Origin: Methylophilus medardensis
GTDB lineage: Bacteria > Pseudomonadota > Gammaproteobacteria > Burkholderiales > Methylophilaceae
Reading direction: 5' to 3' (one strand)
NCBI RefSeq assembly: GCF_006363915.1
Contig: NZ_CP040946.1
Length of the DNA: 64,000 nt
Below the pieces are notes generated by a model. The model had not been told where the DNA came from and ran no database searches. It was given only the letters and a program-made list of their open reading frames with translations. Shown in pieces: positions 51,684 to 59,980 of this stretch; the stretch's first letter is position 1; every line of letters starts with the position of its first letter. Made by a program: the position numbers and the translations under genes.

Positions 51684-52220
51684 TTATGCGGTGAGCGTAT
51701 AGGCTAAATTTTGTAACTGACCTTGGACAGACGCGTCGATAACGGTGTCGCCAACAATAATTTTGATGCCGCCGATGATTTCCGGATCTACCGAAACGCT
51801 TGCTTCAATTTTCTTGCCGAACTTAGCTTCCAGACGTTTTACCAAATCCTTGGTTTGTGTCGCTGTCAGTTTGGCAGCTGCAATGATCTGCGCGTCCAAG
51901 GTGCCTTCGTCTTGTGCTTTTAGCGCTTCAAAAGCGTCAGCAATGGCTGGCAATAAGGATAAACGGCCATATTCAACCAAAATTTTGATCAAATTCTGCC
52001 CTTGTTCGTTGAGCTTGTCGCCACAAACCTTCAGGAATGCTGTTTCGATATCAGCTGCATTCAGCTTAGGGTTATCAATCAGGGTTTTCATTTGGTCATT
52101 TGCTGCGACTGCCGCGGCCAATGCCAACATTTCAGACCATGCTGCGAGTGCCTTCGTTTCTTTGCCGAGCTTATAAGCTGCAACAGCATAAGGCCTTGCA
52201 ATGGTTGAGATTTCAGCCAT
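51684..52220 (-). CDS. atpH: ATP synthase F1 delta subunit
   Basis: The 178-aa stator subunit caps the F1 head and holds the b subunits. It begins MAEISTIARPYAVAAYKLG and has the C-terminal LVKRLEAKFGKKIEASVSVDPEIIGGIKIIVGDTVIDASVQGQL typical of delta/OSCP. Confidence 0.95.
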   Translation of the reverse strand: MAEISTIARPYAVAAYKLGKETKALAAWSEMLALAAAVAANDQMKTLIDNPKLNAADIETAFLKVCGDKLNEQGQNLIKILVEYGRLSLLPAIADAFEALKAQDEGTLDAQIIAAAKLTATQTKDLVKRLEAKFGKKIEASVSVDPEIIGGIKIIVGDTVIDASVQGQLQNLAYTLTA

Positions 52221-52237
52221 GTTTTATCCCTTTTACC

Positions 52238-52708
52238 TTAAAGTTCCGCAGCGAGTTTAGTCAACATTTCGCTGTGCGCTTTAGCGTCGATTTCTTTACG
52301 CAGGATTTTTTCTGCGCCAGCCACGGCCAATGTAGAAACCTGTGCGCGTAAACCTTCTTTGGCACGGTTAACTTCTTGATCGATTTCAGCTTTAGCACCC
52401 GCGATAATGCGATCACCTTCAGCCTTGGCATTACCCTTGGCTTCGTCAATGATTTGAGCGGCACGTTTTTCAGCTTGCCCAATGATCTCACTTGCCTTTT
52501 GTTTGGCCTCGTTCAATGTGGTTTCAGATTTTTTGGCAGCCACCTCTAGGGCGCTTCTGCCCTCTTGGGCAGCAGCCAAACCATCTGCGATTTCCTTTTG
52601 ACGCGCTTCAATCGCTTTTAACAGCGGCGGCCAAACGAATTTCACCGTGAACCAGATCAACACTGCAAATGCAATAGCTTGCGCGATGAGTGTGAAATTA
52701 ATATTCAT
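52238..52708 (-). CDS. atpF: ATP synthase Fo b subunit
   Basis: The 156-aa peripheral stalk has one N-terminal membrane segment (FTLIAQAIAFAVLIWFTVKFVWPPLL) and a long charged coiled coil (QKEIADGLAAAQEGRSALEVAAKKSETTLNEAKQKASEIIGQAEKRAAQIIDEAK). Confidence 0.96.
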   Translation of the reverse strand: MNINFTLIAQAIAFAVLIWFTVKFVWPPLLKAIEARQKEIADGLAAAQEGRSALEVAAKKSETTLNEAKQKASEIIGQAEKRAAQIIDEAKGNAKAEGDRIIAGAKAEIDQEVNRAKEGLRAQVSTLAVAGAEKILRKEIDAKAHSEMLTKLAAEL

Positions 52709-52787
52709 TTTGGATCCATCATACTGATTGGTTGAAAGGTTTAAGACAGACCTTAAACCCTACCGGGCGGAGATAACCAAGTAAAAA

Positions 52788-53054
52788 TTACTTGGCAACA
52801 ACGCTCAACAATGGGTTTGCAAATGCAAACATCATTGCCAGACCAACACCGATAATGAAAGACGCGTCGATCAGACCCAACAGCAAGAATACTTTACCTT
52901 GCAGGGCTGGGATCATTTCTGGTTGACGGGCTGCGCCTTCCAAGAAACTTGCACACATGATACCGATACCGATACAGGCGCCAGCAGCACCCAAACCAAT
53001 AATCAAACCGATACCAACGCCTGTGTAGGCTTGAATCAATGCTAATGCTTCCAT
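52788..53054 (-). CDS. atpE: ATP synthase Fo c subunit
   Basis: The 88-aa ring subunit has two membrane helices with a Gly-rich first helix and the polar loop ARQPEM. The ion-binding acid lies in the second helix (LGLIDASFIIGVGLAMMF) and is Asp. There is no Na+-binding signature that I can see, so it is probably a proton ring. Confidence 0.97.
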   Translation of the reverse strand: MEALALIQAYTGVGIGLIIGLGAAGACIGIGIMCASFLEGAARQPEMIPALQGKVFLLLGLIDASFIIGVGLAMMFAFANPLLSVVAK

Positions 53055-53101
53055 TTAATACCCTCTCTTATAAACAATTAAAAACAACTACAAAGTCAAA
53101 A

Positions 53102-53938
53102 CTAGTGAGACTCATGCGCCATGGCCAAGTAGACCACAGTCAACATCATAAAAATAAATGCTTGCAACGCAACAATCAGAATATGGAAGATAGACCAACC
53201 AGCACCCAAGATGGCACCGAAAATAGTCCCGGTCAGCCCAGTGGCTGCCCACATACCCAGCAGCAAGAAAATAATTTCGCCGGCGTACATGTTGCCGAAC
53301 AAACGTAAAGAGTGAGAGAGTGGCTTAGAAACGTATTCAATTAAGTTGAACAAGAAGTTTGCTGGCCAAACGAGTGGATTGCTACCGAATGGCGAACAAA
53401 ACAGCTCATGAATCCAACCACCCAAGCCCTTGGCTTTGATGGAGAAGTAGATCATTAAAAACCACACCGCCAACGCTAAGGCAAATGTGGTGTTGATATC
53501 TGACGTTGGCACAATGCGCCATTTGGCGTGTTCACCGCCAAAAAATGAAACAATCCCTGCAATCCAATCCACAGGCAAAAAGTCCATAGAGTTCATCGCA
53601 AGCACCCAAATAAACACTGTTAATGCGGTGGGCGCAATGAAAGCATGGCGGTCGCCATGAAAAATATTTTTTACTTGATCATCCACAAATCCAAACACTA
53701 GCTCAACAAATGCTTGTCTTTTGGTGGGCACGCCGGCGGTTGCGCCACGCGCTACCCACCAAATCAAGCCCATCACCAGCAAACCAAGCACCACTGAGGT
53801 GAGCAGGGTATCGTAGTGCAACACCCAAAAGCCTTCGCCAGCGCTGTTTCCGTTGACCCCTTGCGCATTAAAGCTCAGGTGGTGGGCGATATATTCGGAA
53901 GGGGTGAGTTCTACGTTTTGTGTGTGTTCGGTTGTCAT
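53102..53938 (-). CDS. atpB: ATP synthase Fo a subunit
   Basis: The 278-aa proton channel has several membrane helices and the essential Arg in SHSLRLFGNMYAGEIIFLLLG near residue 205. N-terminal residues SAEGFWVLHYDTLLTSVVLG lead into the first helix. Confidence 0.96.
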   Translation of the reverse strand: MTTEHTQNVELTPSEYIAHHLSFNAQGVNGNSAGEGFWVLHYDTLLTSVVLGLLVMGLIWWVARGATAGVPTKRQAFVELVFGFVDDQVKNIFHGDRHAFIAPTALTVFIWVLAMNSMDFLPVDWIAGIVSFFGGEHAKWRIVPTSDINTTFALALAVWFLMIYFSIKAKGLGGWIHELFCSPFGSNPLVWPANFLFNLIEYVSKPLSHSLRLFGNMYAGEIIFLLLGMWAATGLTGTIFGAILGAGWSIFHILIVALQAFIFMMLTVVYLAMAHESH

Positions 53939-53967
53939 ATCTTCAAACTGTTTTTAAATTAACGTGT

Positions 53968-54360
53968 CTACACATCTACTTGTGATTTCGCCAAGGCAGC
54001 ACCAGAAAACAGTGCTGCTGCAGCCAACCCTGAAATCAACGCAAATGGCACCAGTGCGTGATACAGCCTAAAAACCACAAATAAGATAATCGCGATGATT
54101 AATATTTTAATTGCTTCGGCCTTGAGCAAATTTAGCAAAATTGCTGTTGGATCTGTTTTGTTGCTGCCTTTTTCTGCAATTTTTGCAGCAAACCATGCAG
54201 CAATTACGACAGAAATGCCACCCATCAACGCTGATATTGCGGCGGATTGGTTGCCCACGGCATAAGCAATCAAAGTGACAGCTCCCGTTGCGATTAACTG
54301 CCAACGGAGCATATTGCTGTAAAGCGACATGCCAGCCGCAGGGTGTTGTTGACCGCTCAT
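53968..54360 (-). CDS. atpI: ATP synthase assembly protein AtpI
   Basis: The 130-aa protein has four hydrophobic segments (LIATGAVTLIAYAVG, AISALMGGISVVIAAWFAAKI, ILIIAIILFVVFRLYHALV, ALISGLAAAALFSG). It is the first gene of the atp operon, in the usual position of AtpI, which helps assemble the c ring or Mg transport. Sequence conservation in this family is low, so the position supports the call more than residues do. Confidence 0.85.
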   Translation of the reverse strand: MSGQQHPAAGMSLYSNMLRWQLIATGAVTLIAYAVGNQSAAISALMGGISVVIAAWFAAKIAEKGSNKTDPTAILLNLLKAEAIKILIIAIILFVVFRLYHALVPFALISGLAAAALFSGAALAKSQVDV

Positions 54361-54507
54361 GGGGTTTGACCGCTAAAATTCAAGGCTAAATACTACAAAG
54401 ACGCGAGATTTTGAATTATCTACCGACCGAAGTCAAGCACCATACAAGACTTAACTGTCTGAATGTGTGGGAAAAATCTGCATTCACTGCAAGATAAGTG
54501 ATTTAAC

Positions 54508-55368
54508 TTATGATTTCTGGTGATTATCAGTGAGTTTTGCTATCCAATCATCCAGTTGATCAAGATTTGCAAAGCTTAATTTAAGCACACCAGCACCGCT
54601 CGCTTTACTACTAATCGCCACCTCAGCCCCTAGTTGCTCACTAAGTTGATTTTGCAAATGCGCCACATCAGGATGCACAGATGGTTTTGCCTTTTTAGCA
54701 CTCGACGGCTCAGACTGAATCAAGCGTTCTACTTCTCGCACAGATAGCCCATCCTGCACAACCTTGTTGGCCAGCAAGATTTGCTGTGCCGGCTCACTTC
54801 CCACCAACGCGCGTGCATGCCCCATATCAATTTGATTATCGAGCAACATATCTTGCACCATCGGCGTCAACGTTAATAAGCGCAACAAATTGGAGACAGC
54901 CACCCGAGATCGACCAACTGCTTCGGCCGCTTTTTCATGCGTCATCTCAAATTCATCGATTAAACGTTTGATCCCCATGGCTTCTTCTAAAGGGTTTAGA
55001 TCTTCACGCTGGATATTTTCGATCAAGGCCATTGCCAACGCCGCTTCATCCGCAATCTCTCGTACCAACACTGGGACTTCGCTCAATCCAGCTTTTTGTG
55101 AGGCACGCCAACGGCGTTCGCCAGCAATAATTTCAAACTTTTCTGGGGCCACCTCACGCACCAGAATTGGCTGCATAATACCCTGCGTTGCAATGGAGTC
55201 GGCCAGCGTTTGTAGCGTTTCTTCATTCATATAAGAGCGGGGTTGATATTTACCTGGTTGCAGCTGACCCACCGGCAGTGTTCGCAACGCCTCTGACGAA
55301 GCAATACTCTCTGTATCGCCTGATAACAACGCGTCCAGTCCACGTCCAAGTCCTTTGGGTTTTACCAT
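54508..55368 (-). CDS. parB: Chromosome partitioning protein ParB
   Basis: The 286-aa CTPase/DNA-binding protein loads at parS and spreads on origin DNA. Seen are the N-terminal GLGRGLDALLS, the CTP-binding ParB/Srx region (LPVGQLQPGKYQPRSYMNEE, GERRWRASQKAG), the helix-turn-helix (MTHEKAAEAVGRSRVAVSNLLRLLTL) and a C-terminal dimer domain. Its partner parA is upstream and two parS sites lie 2-5 kb away. It is 49 bases after parA. Confidence 0.96.
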   Translation of the reverse strand: MVKPKGLGRGLDALLSGDTESIASSEALRTLPVGQLQPGKYQPRSYMNEETLQTLADSIATQGIMQPILVREVAPEKFEIIAGERRWRASQKAGLSEVPVLVREIADEAALAMALIENIQREDLNPLEEAMGIKRLIDEFEMTHEKAAEAVGRSRVAVSNLLRLLTLTPMVQDMLLDNQIDMGHARALVGSEPAQQILLANKVVQDGLSVREVERLIQSEPSSAKKAKPSVHPDVAHLQNQLSEQLGAEVAISSKASGAGVLKLSFANLDQLDDWIAKLTDNHQKS

Positions 55369-55416
55369 GCTGCCATTTCCTTTAATATTTTTTTAAATGT
55401 AAGGGGGATAGATTTT

Positions 55417-56178
55417 TTATTGTTTTTGAATGATTTCTTGCGCCAGTTCGAGATAAGCTTGAGCCCCTTTTGAAGAACGGTCGTATAGCAAGACTGGCAT
55501 GCCATAACTCGGGGCTTCCGCTAGACGCACATTACGCGGCACAATCGTCTGATAAACTTTTTTACCAAAATGGCTGACTAGTTGCGCGGACACTTGTTGT
55601 GCCAACATATTGCGGTTATCAAACATCGTGCGCAACAAACCTTCAATCTCCAAGACTGGATTTAAGTGAGCGCGCACTTTCTTTATAGTATTGACTAGGT
55701 CTGACAATCCCTCCAGCGCGTAATATTCGCACTGCATAGGAATCATCACCGAGTGTGCGGCGGTCAACGCATTCACCGTCACCAAATTAAGTGAAGGCGG
55801 GCAATCGAGTAAAACGTAATCATAGGCATCTTCGCCCAACTTGAGAATGGCATTTTTCAATCGGGTTTCGCGCGCCATTTCATTCACCAACTCGACTTCA
55901 GCCCCCGCCAAATCGCGATTAGAAGGCGCAACATCGAACTTGGCCGCTTCAGCACGTATCACCACTTCTTGAAGGGTTTTATTGCCAATGAGCACCTGAT
56001 AAATACTATCTTTTAAATGGGCCTTATCAATGCCACTCCCCGTGCTGGCGTTTCCTTGCGGATCCAGGTCGACTAATAACACTTTTTGGCCATGCTCAGC
56101 CAAGCTGGCAGCAAGATTCACGCAGGTCGTGGTTTTACCCACGCCCCCTTTTTGGTTGGTAATTGCGATTATTTTCAT
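55417..56178 (-). CDS. parA: Chromosome partitioning ATPase ParA (Soj)
   Basis: The 253-aa deviant Walker ATPase has NQKGGVGKTTTCVNLAASLA at residue 7, the VDLDPQGNAS motif, and LLDCPPSLNLVTVNAL. It moves ParB-parS complexes along the nucleoid. It overlaps the end of rsmG by four bases, so rsmG-parA-parB is a coupled run. Confidence 0.96.
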   Translation of the reverse strand: MKIIAITNQKGGVGKTTTCVNLAASLAEHGQKVLLVDLDPQGNASTGSGIDKAHLKDSIYQVLIGNKTLQEVVIRAEAAKFDVAPSNRDLAGAEVELVNEMARETRLKNAILKLGEDAYDYVLLDCPPSLNLVTVNALTAAHSVMIPMQCEYYALEGLSDLVNTIKKVRAHLNPVLEIEGLLRTMFDNRNMLAQQVSAQLVSHFGKKVYQTIVPRNVRLAEAPSYGMPVLLYDRSSKGAQAYLELAQEIIQKQ

Positions 56179-56804
56179 TTGTTATTCTCAAACACAATTA
56201 AATGGCGCTCAGCTTGCAAATGAGGCACTTGCAAACGGATCACTTCTGTAGGGACGATTCTCGCTTGCGCTAATTCATCCGACGGTACCAACCCCTTCAT
56301 CGCTAGCCAGCGACCATTTGGCGCAATAAGATGATCAGTCAGTTGCTTAAATAAAGCGATATCAGAAAATGCGCGTGAAATGATCTGTGAAAAAGGAGAG
56401 GGCGGATGATAGGCCTCCACTCTGCCATGCACCACTTGGGCATTTGCCAACCCTAATTCCGCCTTTACCTGCCGCATGAAAATGGCTTTTTTCTGTACCG
56501 TGTCTATGGTAGTCACCTCGACGTCCGGGCGCGCAATTGCAACCACGAGGCCTGGCAAGCCACCACCACTGCCAACATCCAGCAATTGCCCCGGTTGAAT
56601 GTGTGGCAATACACTTAAACTGTCCATCAAGTGAAGCACTAACATCTCTTGCGGATCACGCACCGCGGTCAGGTTGTATACCTTGTTCCATTTTTGCAGC
56701 AGGGACAAATAGGCTAAACACTGCTCTTGCATCGCAATCGAGAGCACCGACTGCAAACCTAGCGCTTCAACCCCAGCGGACAGTTGCGGCAAAAGCTGCA
56801 TCAT
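56175..56804 (-). CDS. rsmG: 16S rRNA 7-methylguanosine(527) methyltransferase
   Basis: The 209-aa SAM-dependent enzyme modifies G527 of 16S rRNA. Seen are WNKVYNLTAVRDPQEMLVLHLMDSL, the SAM loop LLDVGSGGGLPGLVVAIARP, and the closing AERHLIVFEN. Its start overlaps the mnmG stop (ATGATG/TGA), as in the usual gidA-gidB order. Confidence 0.95.
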   Translation of the reverse strand: MMQLLPQLSAGVEALGLQSVLSIAMQEQCLAYLSLLQKWNKVYNLTAVRDPQEMLVLHLMDSLSVLPHIQPGQLLDVGSGGGLPGLVVAIARPDVEVTTIDTVQKKAIFMRQVKAELGLANAQVVHGRVEAYHPPSPFSQIISRAFSDIALFKQLTDHLIAPNGRWLAMKGLVPSDELAQARIVPTEVIRLQVPHLQAERHLIVFENNK

Positions 56805-58741
56805 GCTGCTGCAATATCGCCGGATTGGCTGATTTTTTTCTGACGACGCTTAAGATACACCAACAGTAGCGAAATTGTGGCTGGCGTAATGCCCTGAATG
56901 CGTCCGGCTTGACCAATTGTTTCTGGTTTTTGTGCAAGCAATTTTTGCCGCGCTTCATTACTCAGACCATGCACATCATTATAATCAATCACGTCGCCCA
57001 ACCTTATATTTTCGCTATTTTTTTGACGTGCGATTTCTTCTTTTTGGCGATCAATATACCCTTGGTACTTGGCAGCAATTTCAACTTGCTCAATGACATC
57101 TTCTGCCAGCAACTCTGGCGCTGGCACAATATATAACAACGATTGATACGCAACTTCTGGTCTGCGCAATAACTCAAACAAGGAATACTCGTGTTCGAGT
57201 GGTTTTCCAAAAGTCGCAATTTGTGTTTCACGTGAAACAATCTTATTTGAGCCATCACTTGCTGCTTGCCCATTGTCGGGCTGCAGGAAGGTTCGCTTCA
57301 ATCTCGCTTGCTCTCTAAAGACCGCTTCCTGTTTCTTACAAAAAGCCTCCCAACGCGCATCGTCTACCAAACCCAAATGACGACCTGCTTCGGTCAGACG
57401 CATATCGGCATTGTCTTCGCGCAATTGCAAACGATATTCTGCGCGGCTGGTAAACATACGGTAAGGCTCATTCACCCCAGTAGTAATGAGATCATCGACC
57501 AACACGCCTAAATACGCTTGTTCACGGGATGGGCACCAGCCTTCTTTATCTTGGGAATACAGAGCGGCATTTGCCCCCGCCAACAAGCCTTGCGCAGCAG
57601 CCTCTTCATATCCAGTCGTCCCATTGATTTGCCCAGCAAAAAACAAGCCTTTTACTGTTTTTGTTTCGAGAGTCGACTTTAAACCTCTGGGGTCGTAATA
57701 ATCGTATTCAATAGCATATCCGGGGCGCAGAATGTGTGCAGCTTCTAAACCACGAATCGAGCGCACCAATGACAATTGAATATCAAACGGTAAACTGGTG
57801 GAAATCCCATTGGGGTATATTTCGTGCGTGGTTAAACCCTCAGGCTCCAAAAATACTTGATGGGAGTCTTTGTCTGCAAAGCGGTGGATTTTGTCTTCGA
57901 CCGACGGGCAATAACGAGGACCCACTCCCTCAATGACGCCTGTATACATCGGCGAACGATCCAAGCCACTCCGAATAATGTTATGAGTTTGCTGATTGGT
58001 GTGCGTGATCCAGCAAGGCAATTGTTGTGGATGCTGTGACGCACGTCCCAAAAAAGAGAAAACCGGCAATGGTGTATCGCCAGGCTGTTCAGTCATGACA
58101 CTATAATCAATCGTGCGGCCATCAATCCTAGGTGGCGTGCCAGTTTTCAAACGGCCTGCCGGGAGACCTATCTCGCGCAATCTTGCTGCTAACGAGATGG
58201 ATGGCGGATCTCCGGCACGCCCAGCACTATAGTTTTGCAGGCCGACATGCACCAAACCCCCCAGAAAAGTACCCGCAGTCAGAACCACCGATTTGGCGGA
58301 AAAACGCAAACCGATCTGAGTAACTACGCCGGCGGCACGATCACCCTCTAAAATAATGTCATCTACTGCTTGTTGAAATAACCACAAGTTAGGCTGATTT
58401 TCTAGGCGATGCCGAATCGCTGCCTTATAAAGAATGCGATCCGCCTGAGCGCGTGTCGCGCGCACGGCGGGCCCTTTGCTAGCGTTTAAAATTCTGAACT
58501 GAATGCCGCCTTCGTCCGTGGCTGCAGCCATCGCTCCGCCGAGCGCATCAACTTCTTTGACGAGATGGCCTTTACCAATTCCACCAATGGAAGGGTTACA
58601 GGACATTTGCCCCAATGTCTCAATATTGTGGCTCAGCAATAAGGTTTTTTGCCCCATACGCGCTGCGGCCAAAGCAGCTTCTGTCCCAGCATGGCCGCCG
58701 CCCACCACAATCACATCGAATCGATCAGGAAAGTCCATCAT
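56801..58741 (-). CDS. mnmG: tRNA uridine 5-carboxymethylaminomethyl modification enzyme MnmG
   Basis: The 646-aa FAD enzyme works with MnmE on U34 of several tRNAs. The FAD-binding GGGHAGTEAALAAARMG is near residue 13, conserved CNPSIGGIGKGHLVKEVDALGG follows, and the second family motif is GLFFAGQINGTTGYEEAAAQGL. The gene contains a perfect parS site, where the coded peptide reads VSRET. MnmE is encoded 1.2 kb beyond its start, on the same strand. Confidence 0.96.
   Translation of the reverse strand: MMDFPDRFDVIVVGGGHAGTEAALAAARMGQKTLLLSHNIETLGQMSCNPSIGGIGKGHLVKEVDALGGAMAAATDEGGIQFRILNASKGPAVRATRAQADRILYKAAIRHRLENQPNLWLFQQAVDDIILEGDRAAGVVTQIGLRFSAKSVVLTAGTFLGGLVHVGLQNYSAGRAGDPPSISLAARLREIGLPAGRLKTGTPPRIDGRTIDYSVMTEQPGDTPLPVFSFLGRASQHPQQLPCWITHTNQQTHNIIRSGLDRSPMYTGVIEGVGPRYCPSVEDKIHRFADKDSHQVFLEPEGLTTHEIYPNGISTSLPFDIQLSLVRSIRGLEAAHILRPGYAIEYDYYDPRGLKSTLETKTVKGLFFAGQINGTTGYEEAAAQGLLAGANAALYSQDKEGWCPSREQAYLGVLVDDLITTGVNEPYRMFTSRAEYRLQLREDNADMRLTEAGRHLGLVDDARWEAFCKKQEAVFREQARLKRTFLQPDNGQAASDGSNKIVSRETQIATFGKPLEHEYSLFELLRRPEVAYQSLLYIVPAPELLAEDVIEQVEIAAKYQGYIDRQKEEIARQKNSENIRLGDVIDYNDVHGLSNEARQKLLAQKPETIGQAGRIQGITPATISLLLVYLKRRQKKISQSGDIAAA
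57224..57239. promoter_or_regulatory. parS site 1 (inside mnmG)
   Basis: TGTTTCACGTGAAACA is the full 16-bp bacterial parS consensus. It lies 1 kb from parA on the origin-facing side. Confidence 0.95.
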
Positions 58742-58946
58742 AAATAATCTTGAACTGTTTGATTTAAAAAGATTTGTGATTTTAGCGTAAACTAATCAAA
58801 TGGTCATTTAAATCACAACATTGATACACTTGATCTGTGTTTTAATACAATTTAAACACCGATTAATACAAATTAATTACAAGCAGGCCATAATTACTTA
58901 ACATAAAAAGAATAGAATTATTTAAAACAACCAAGGAGCTTTAACC
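58742..58946. other. 205-bp AT-rich gap before the cytochrome c gene
   Basis: No gene fits here. The gap must contain the promoters of mnmG (leftward) and of the cytochrome pair (rightward). TTGAT repeats at about 58821-58834 resemble half of an FNR site, but no ATCAA partner at the right spacing was seen. The repeat TTAATACAA occurs twice near 58840-58872. Confidence 0.5.
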
Positions 58947-59381
58947 ATGAGAATCAAAACAATCATTGCTGCATTTGCGGTGTTATTTTCAGCGCATGCA
59001 ATGGCTGATGTTACCAATGCTGAAAAACTCGTCTATAAATACACCAACATTGCGCACTCTGCGAATCCAACGTTTCAAGCACCATCTATTACCGATGGTA
59101 AAATTTTCTTTAACCGCAAGTTCAATACAGCAAGCGGTAAAGAAGCAGCGTGCGCCTCATGCCACACCAACAACCCAGCGAACGTTGGTAAAAATATCGT
59201 TACTGGTAAAGAAATCCCACCCTTAGCGCCACGCGTGAATACCAAGCGCTTTACTGATATCGATAAAGTAGAAGAACAGTTCACTAAGCATTGTAATGAC
59301 ATTTTGGGGGCAGACTGCTCACCCTCAGAAAAAGCCAACTTCATTGCTTATCTGCTGACTGAAACCAAACCAACTAAGTAA
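58947..59381 (+). CDS. Monohaem c-type cytochrome, DUF1924/SHP-like
   Basis: The 144-aa periplasmic protein has a signal peptide ending at AMA-DVTN, a single haem site CASCH near residue 72 with AxCASCHTNNP, and a short C-terminal helix. The spacing and the ACASCHT-NNP...TGKxIPPLAPxxNxxRFTD pattern match DUF1924, the family of the oxygen-binding SHP cytochrome from Rhodobacter. It is followed after five bases by a cytochrome b gene, the known SHP operon partner. A clear GGAG site precedes the ATG. Confidence 0.8.
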   Translation: MRIKTIIAAFAVLFSAHAMADVTNAEKLVYKYTNIAHSANPTFQAPSITDGKIFFNRKFNTASGKEAACASCHTNNPANVGKNIVTGKEIPPLAPRVNTKRFTDIDKVEEQFTKHCNDILGADCSPSEKANFIAYLLTETKPTK

Positions 59382-59386
59382 ACAAG

Positions 59387-59971
59387 ATGCTGCGTTATGT
59401 TTGGGATCCGTTTATTAGGATCTTTCATTGGTCCCTCGTGGCGGCATTTAGCTACGCTTTTTATACCCACGCTTCCATGTGGGACCAATTGCATCACGCA
59501 TACGCAGGCTATGTGGCAGGCACTTTAATCGTTGCTCGCATTATCTGGGGCTTGATCGCCACTGGTTATGCGAATTTTGATAGCTTTCCACTCAATCCCG
59601 TTTGGGCAGTCAAGCACCTCTTCAGATTACTGAAAGGCACAGCAAGACATTACATCGGGCACAATCCCACTGGGTCCATTGCAATTTATGCCATGCTGGG
59701 CCTAGGTGTCTTAACTGTTGGCTCTGGATGCATTGTCTACAATGATGGCTGGGGTTGGATCGACGATAACATGAGCAAGGTCATTCACCACTATGTAACG
59801 TGGACCTGGTTGATAGTGGTGGTGGTACATGTGTTAGGCGTGATCTTTGAGAGCCTGATTAACCGTGACAATTTAATCTGGGCGATGATTACTGGATGTA
59901 AAAGAGTTTGTAACATCGATGAGCGTTTTGATAAACGCAACACGCCATTCCCGAGAAAAAAAACCCGCTGA
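59387..59971 (+). CDS. Cytochrome b561-type membrane protein, partner of the cytochrome c
   Basis: The 194-aa integral membrane protein has four hydrophobic helices with the haem-ligand His residues at RIFHW, LHHAYAGY, and HHYVTWTWLIVVVVHVLGV. This is the di-haem cytochrome b561 (Ni-hydrogenase-type b) arrangement. It should pass electrons from the quinone pool to the periplasmic cytochrome encoded just upstream. The C terminus is charged (IDERFDKRNTPFPRKK). A bidirectional terminator overlaps its stop. Confidence 0.85.
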   Translation: MLRYVWDPFIRIFHWSLVAAFSYAFYTHASMWDQLHHAYAGYVAGTLIVARIIWGLIATGYANFDSFPLNPVWAVKHLFRLLKGTARHYIGHNPTGSIAIYAMLGLGVLTVGSGCIVYNDGWGWIDDNMSKVIHHYVTWTWLIVVVVHVLGVIFESLINRDNLIWAMITGCKRVCNIDERFDKRNTPFPRKKTR

Positions 59972-59980
59972 GGCGGGTTT
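59961..59980. terminator. Bidirectional terminator between cytochrome b and mnmE
   Basis: AAACCCGC (59961-59968) pairs with GCGGGTTT (59973-59980) over TGAG, with A and T runs outside. The loop contains the cytochrome b stop codon, and the mnmE stop is at the right end. Confidence 0.92.

Noticed and set aside
58815..58840. FNR-like site before the cytochrome c gene
   Set aside because: TTGAT occurs twice as direct repeats, but the ATCAA half at four-base spacing is absent.
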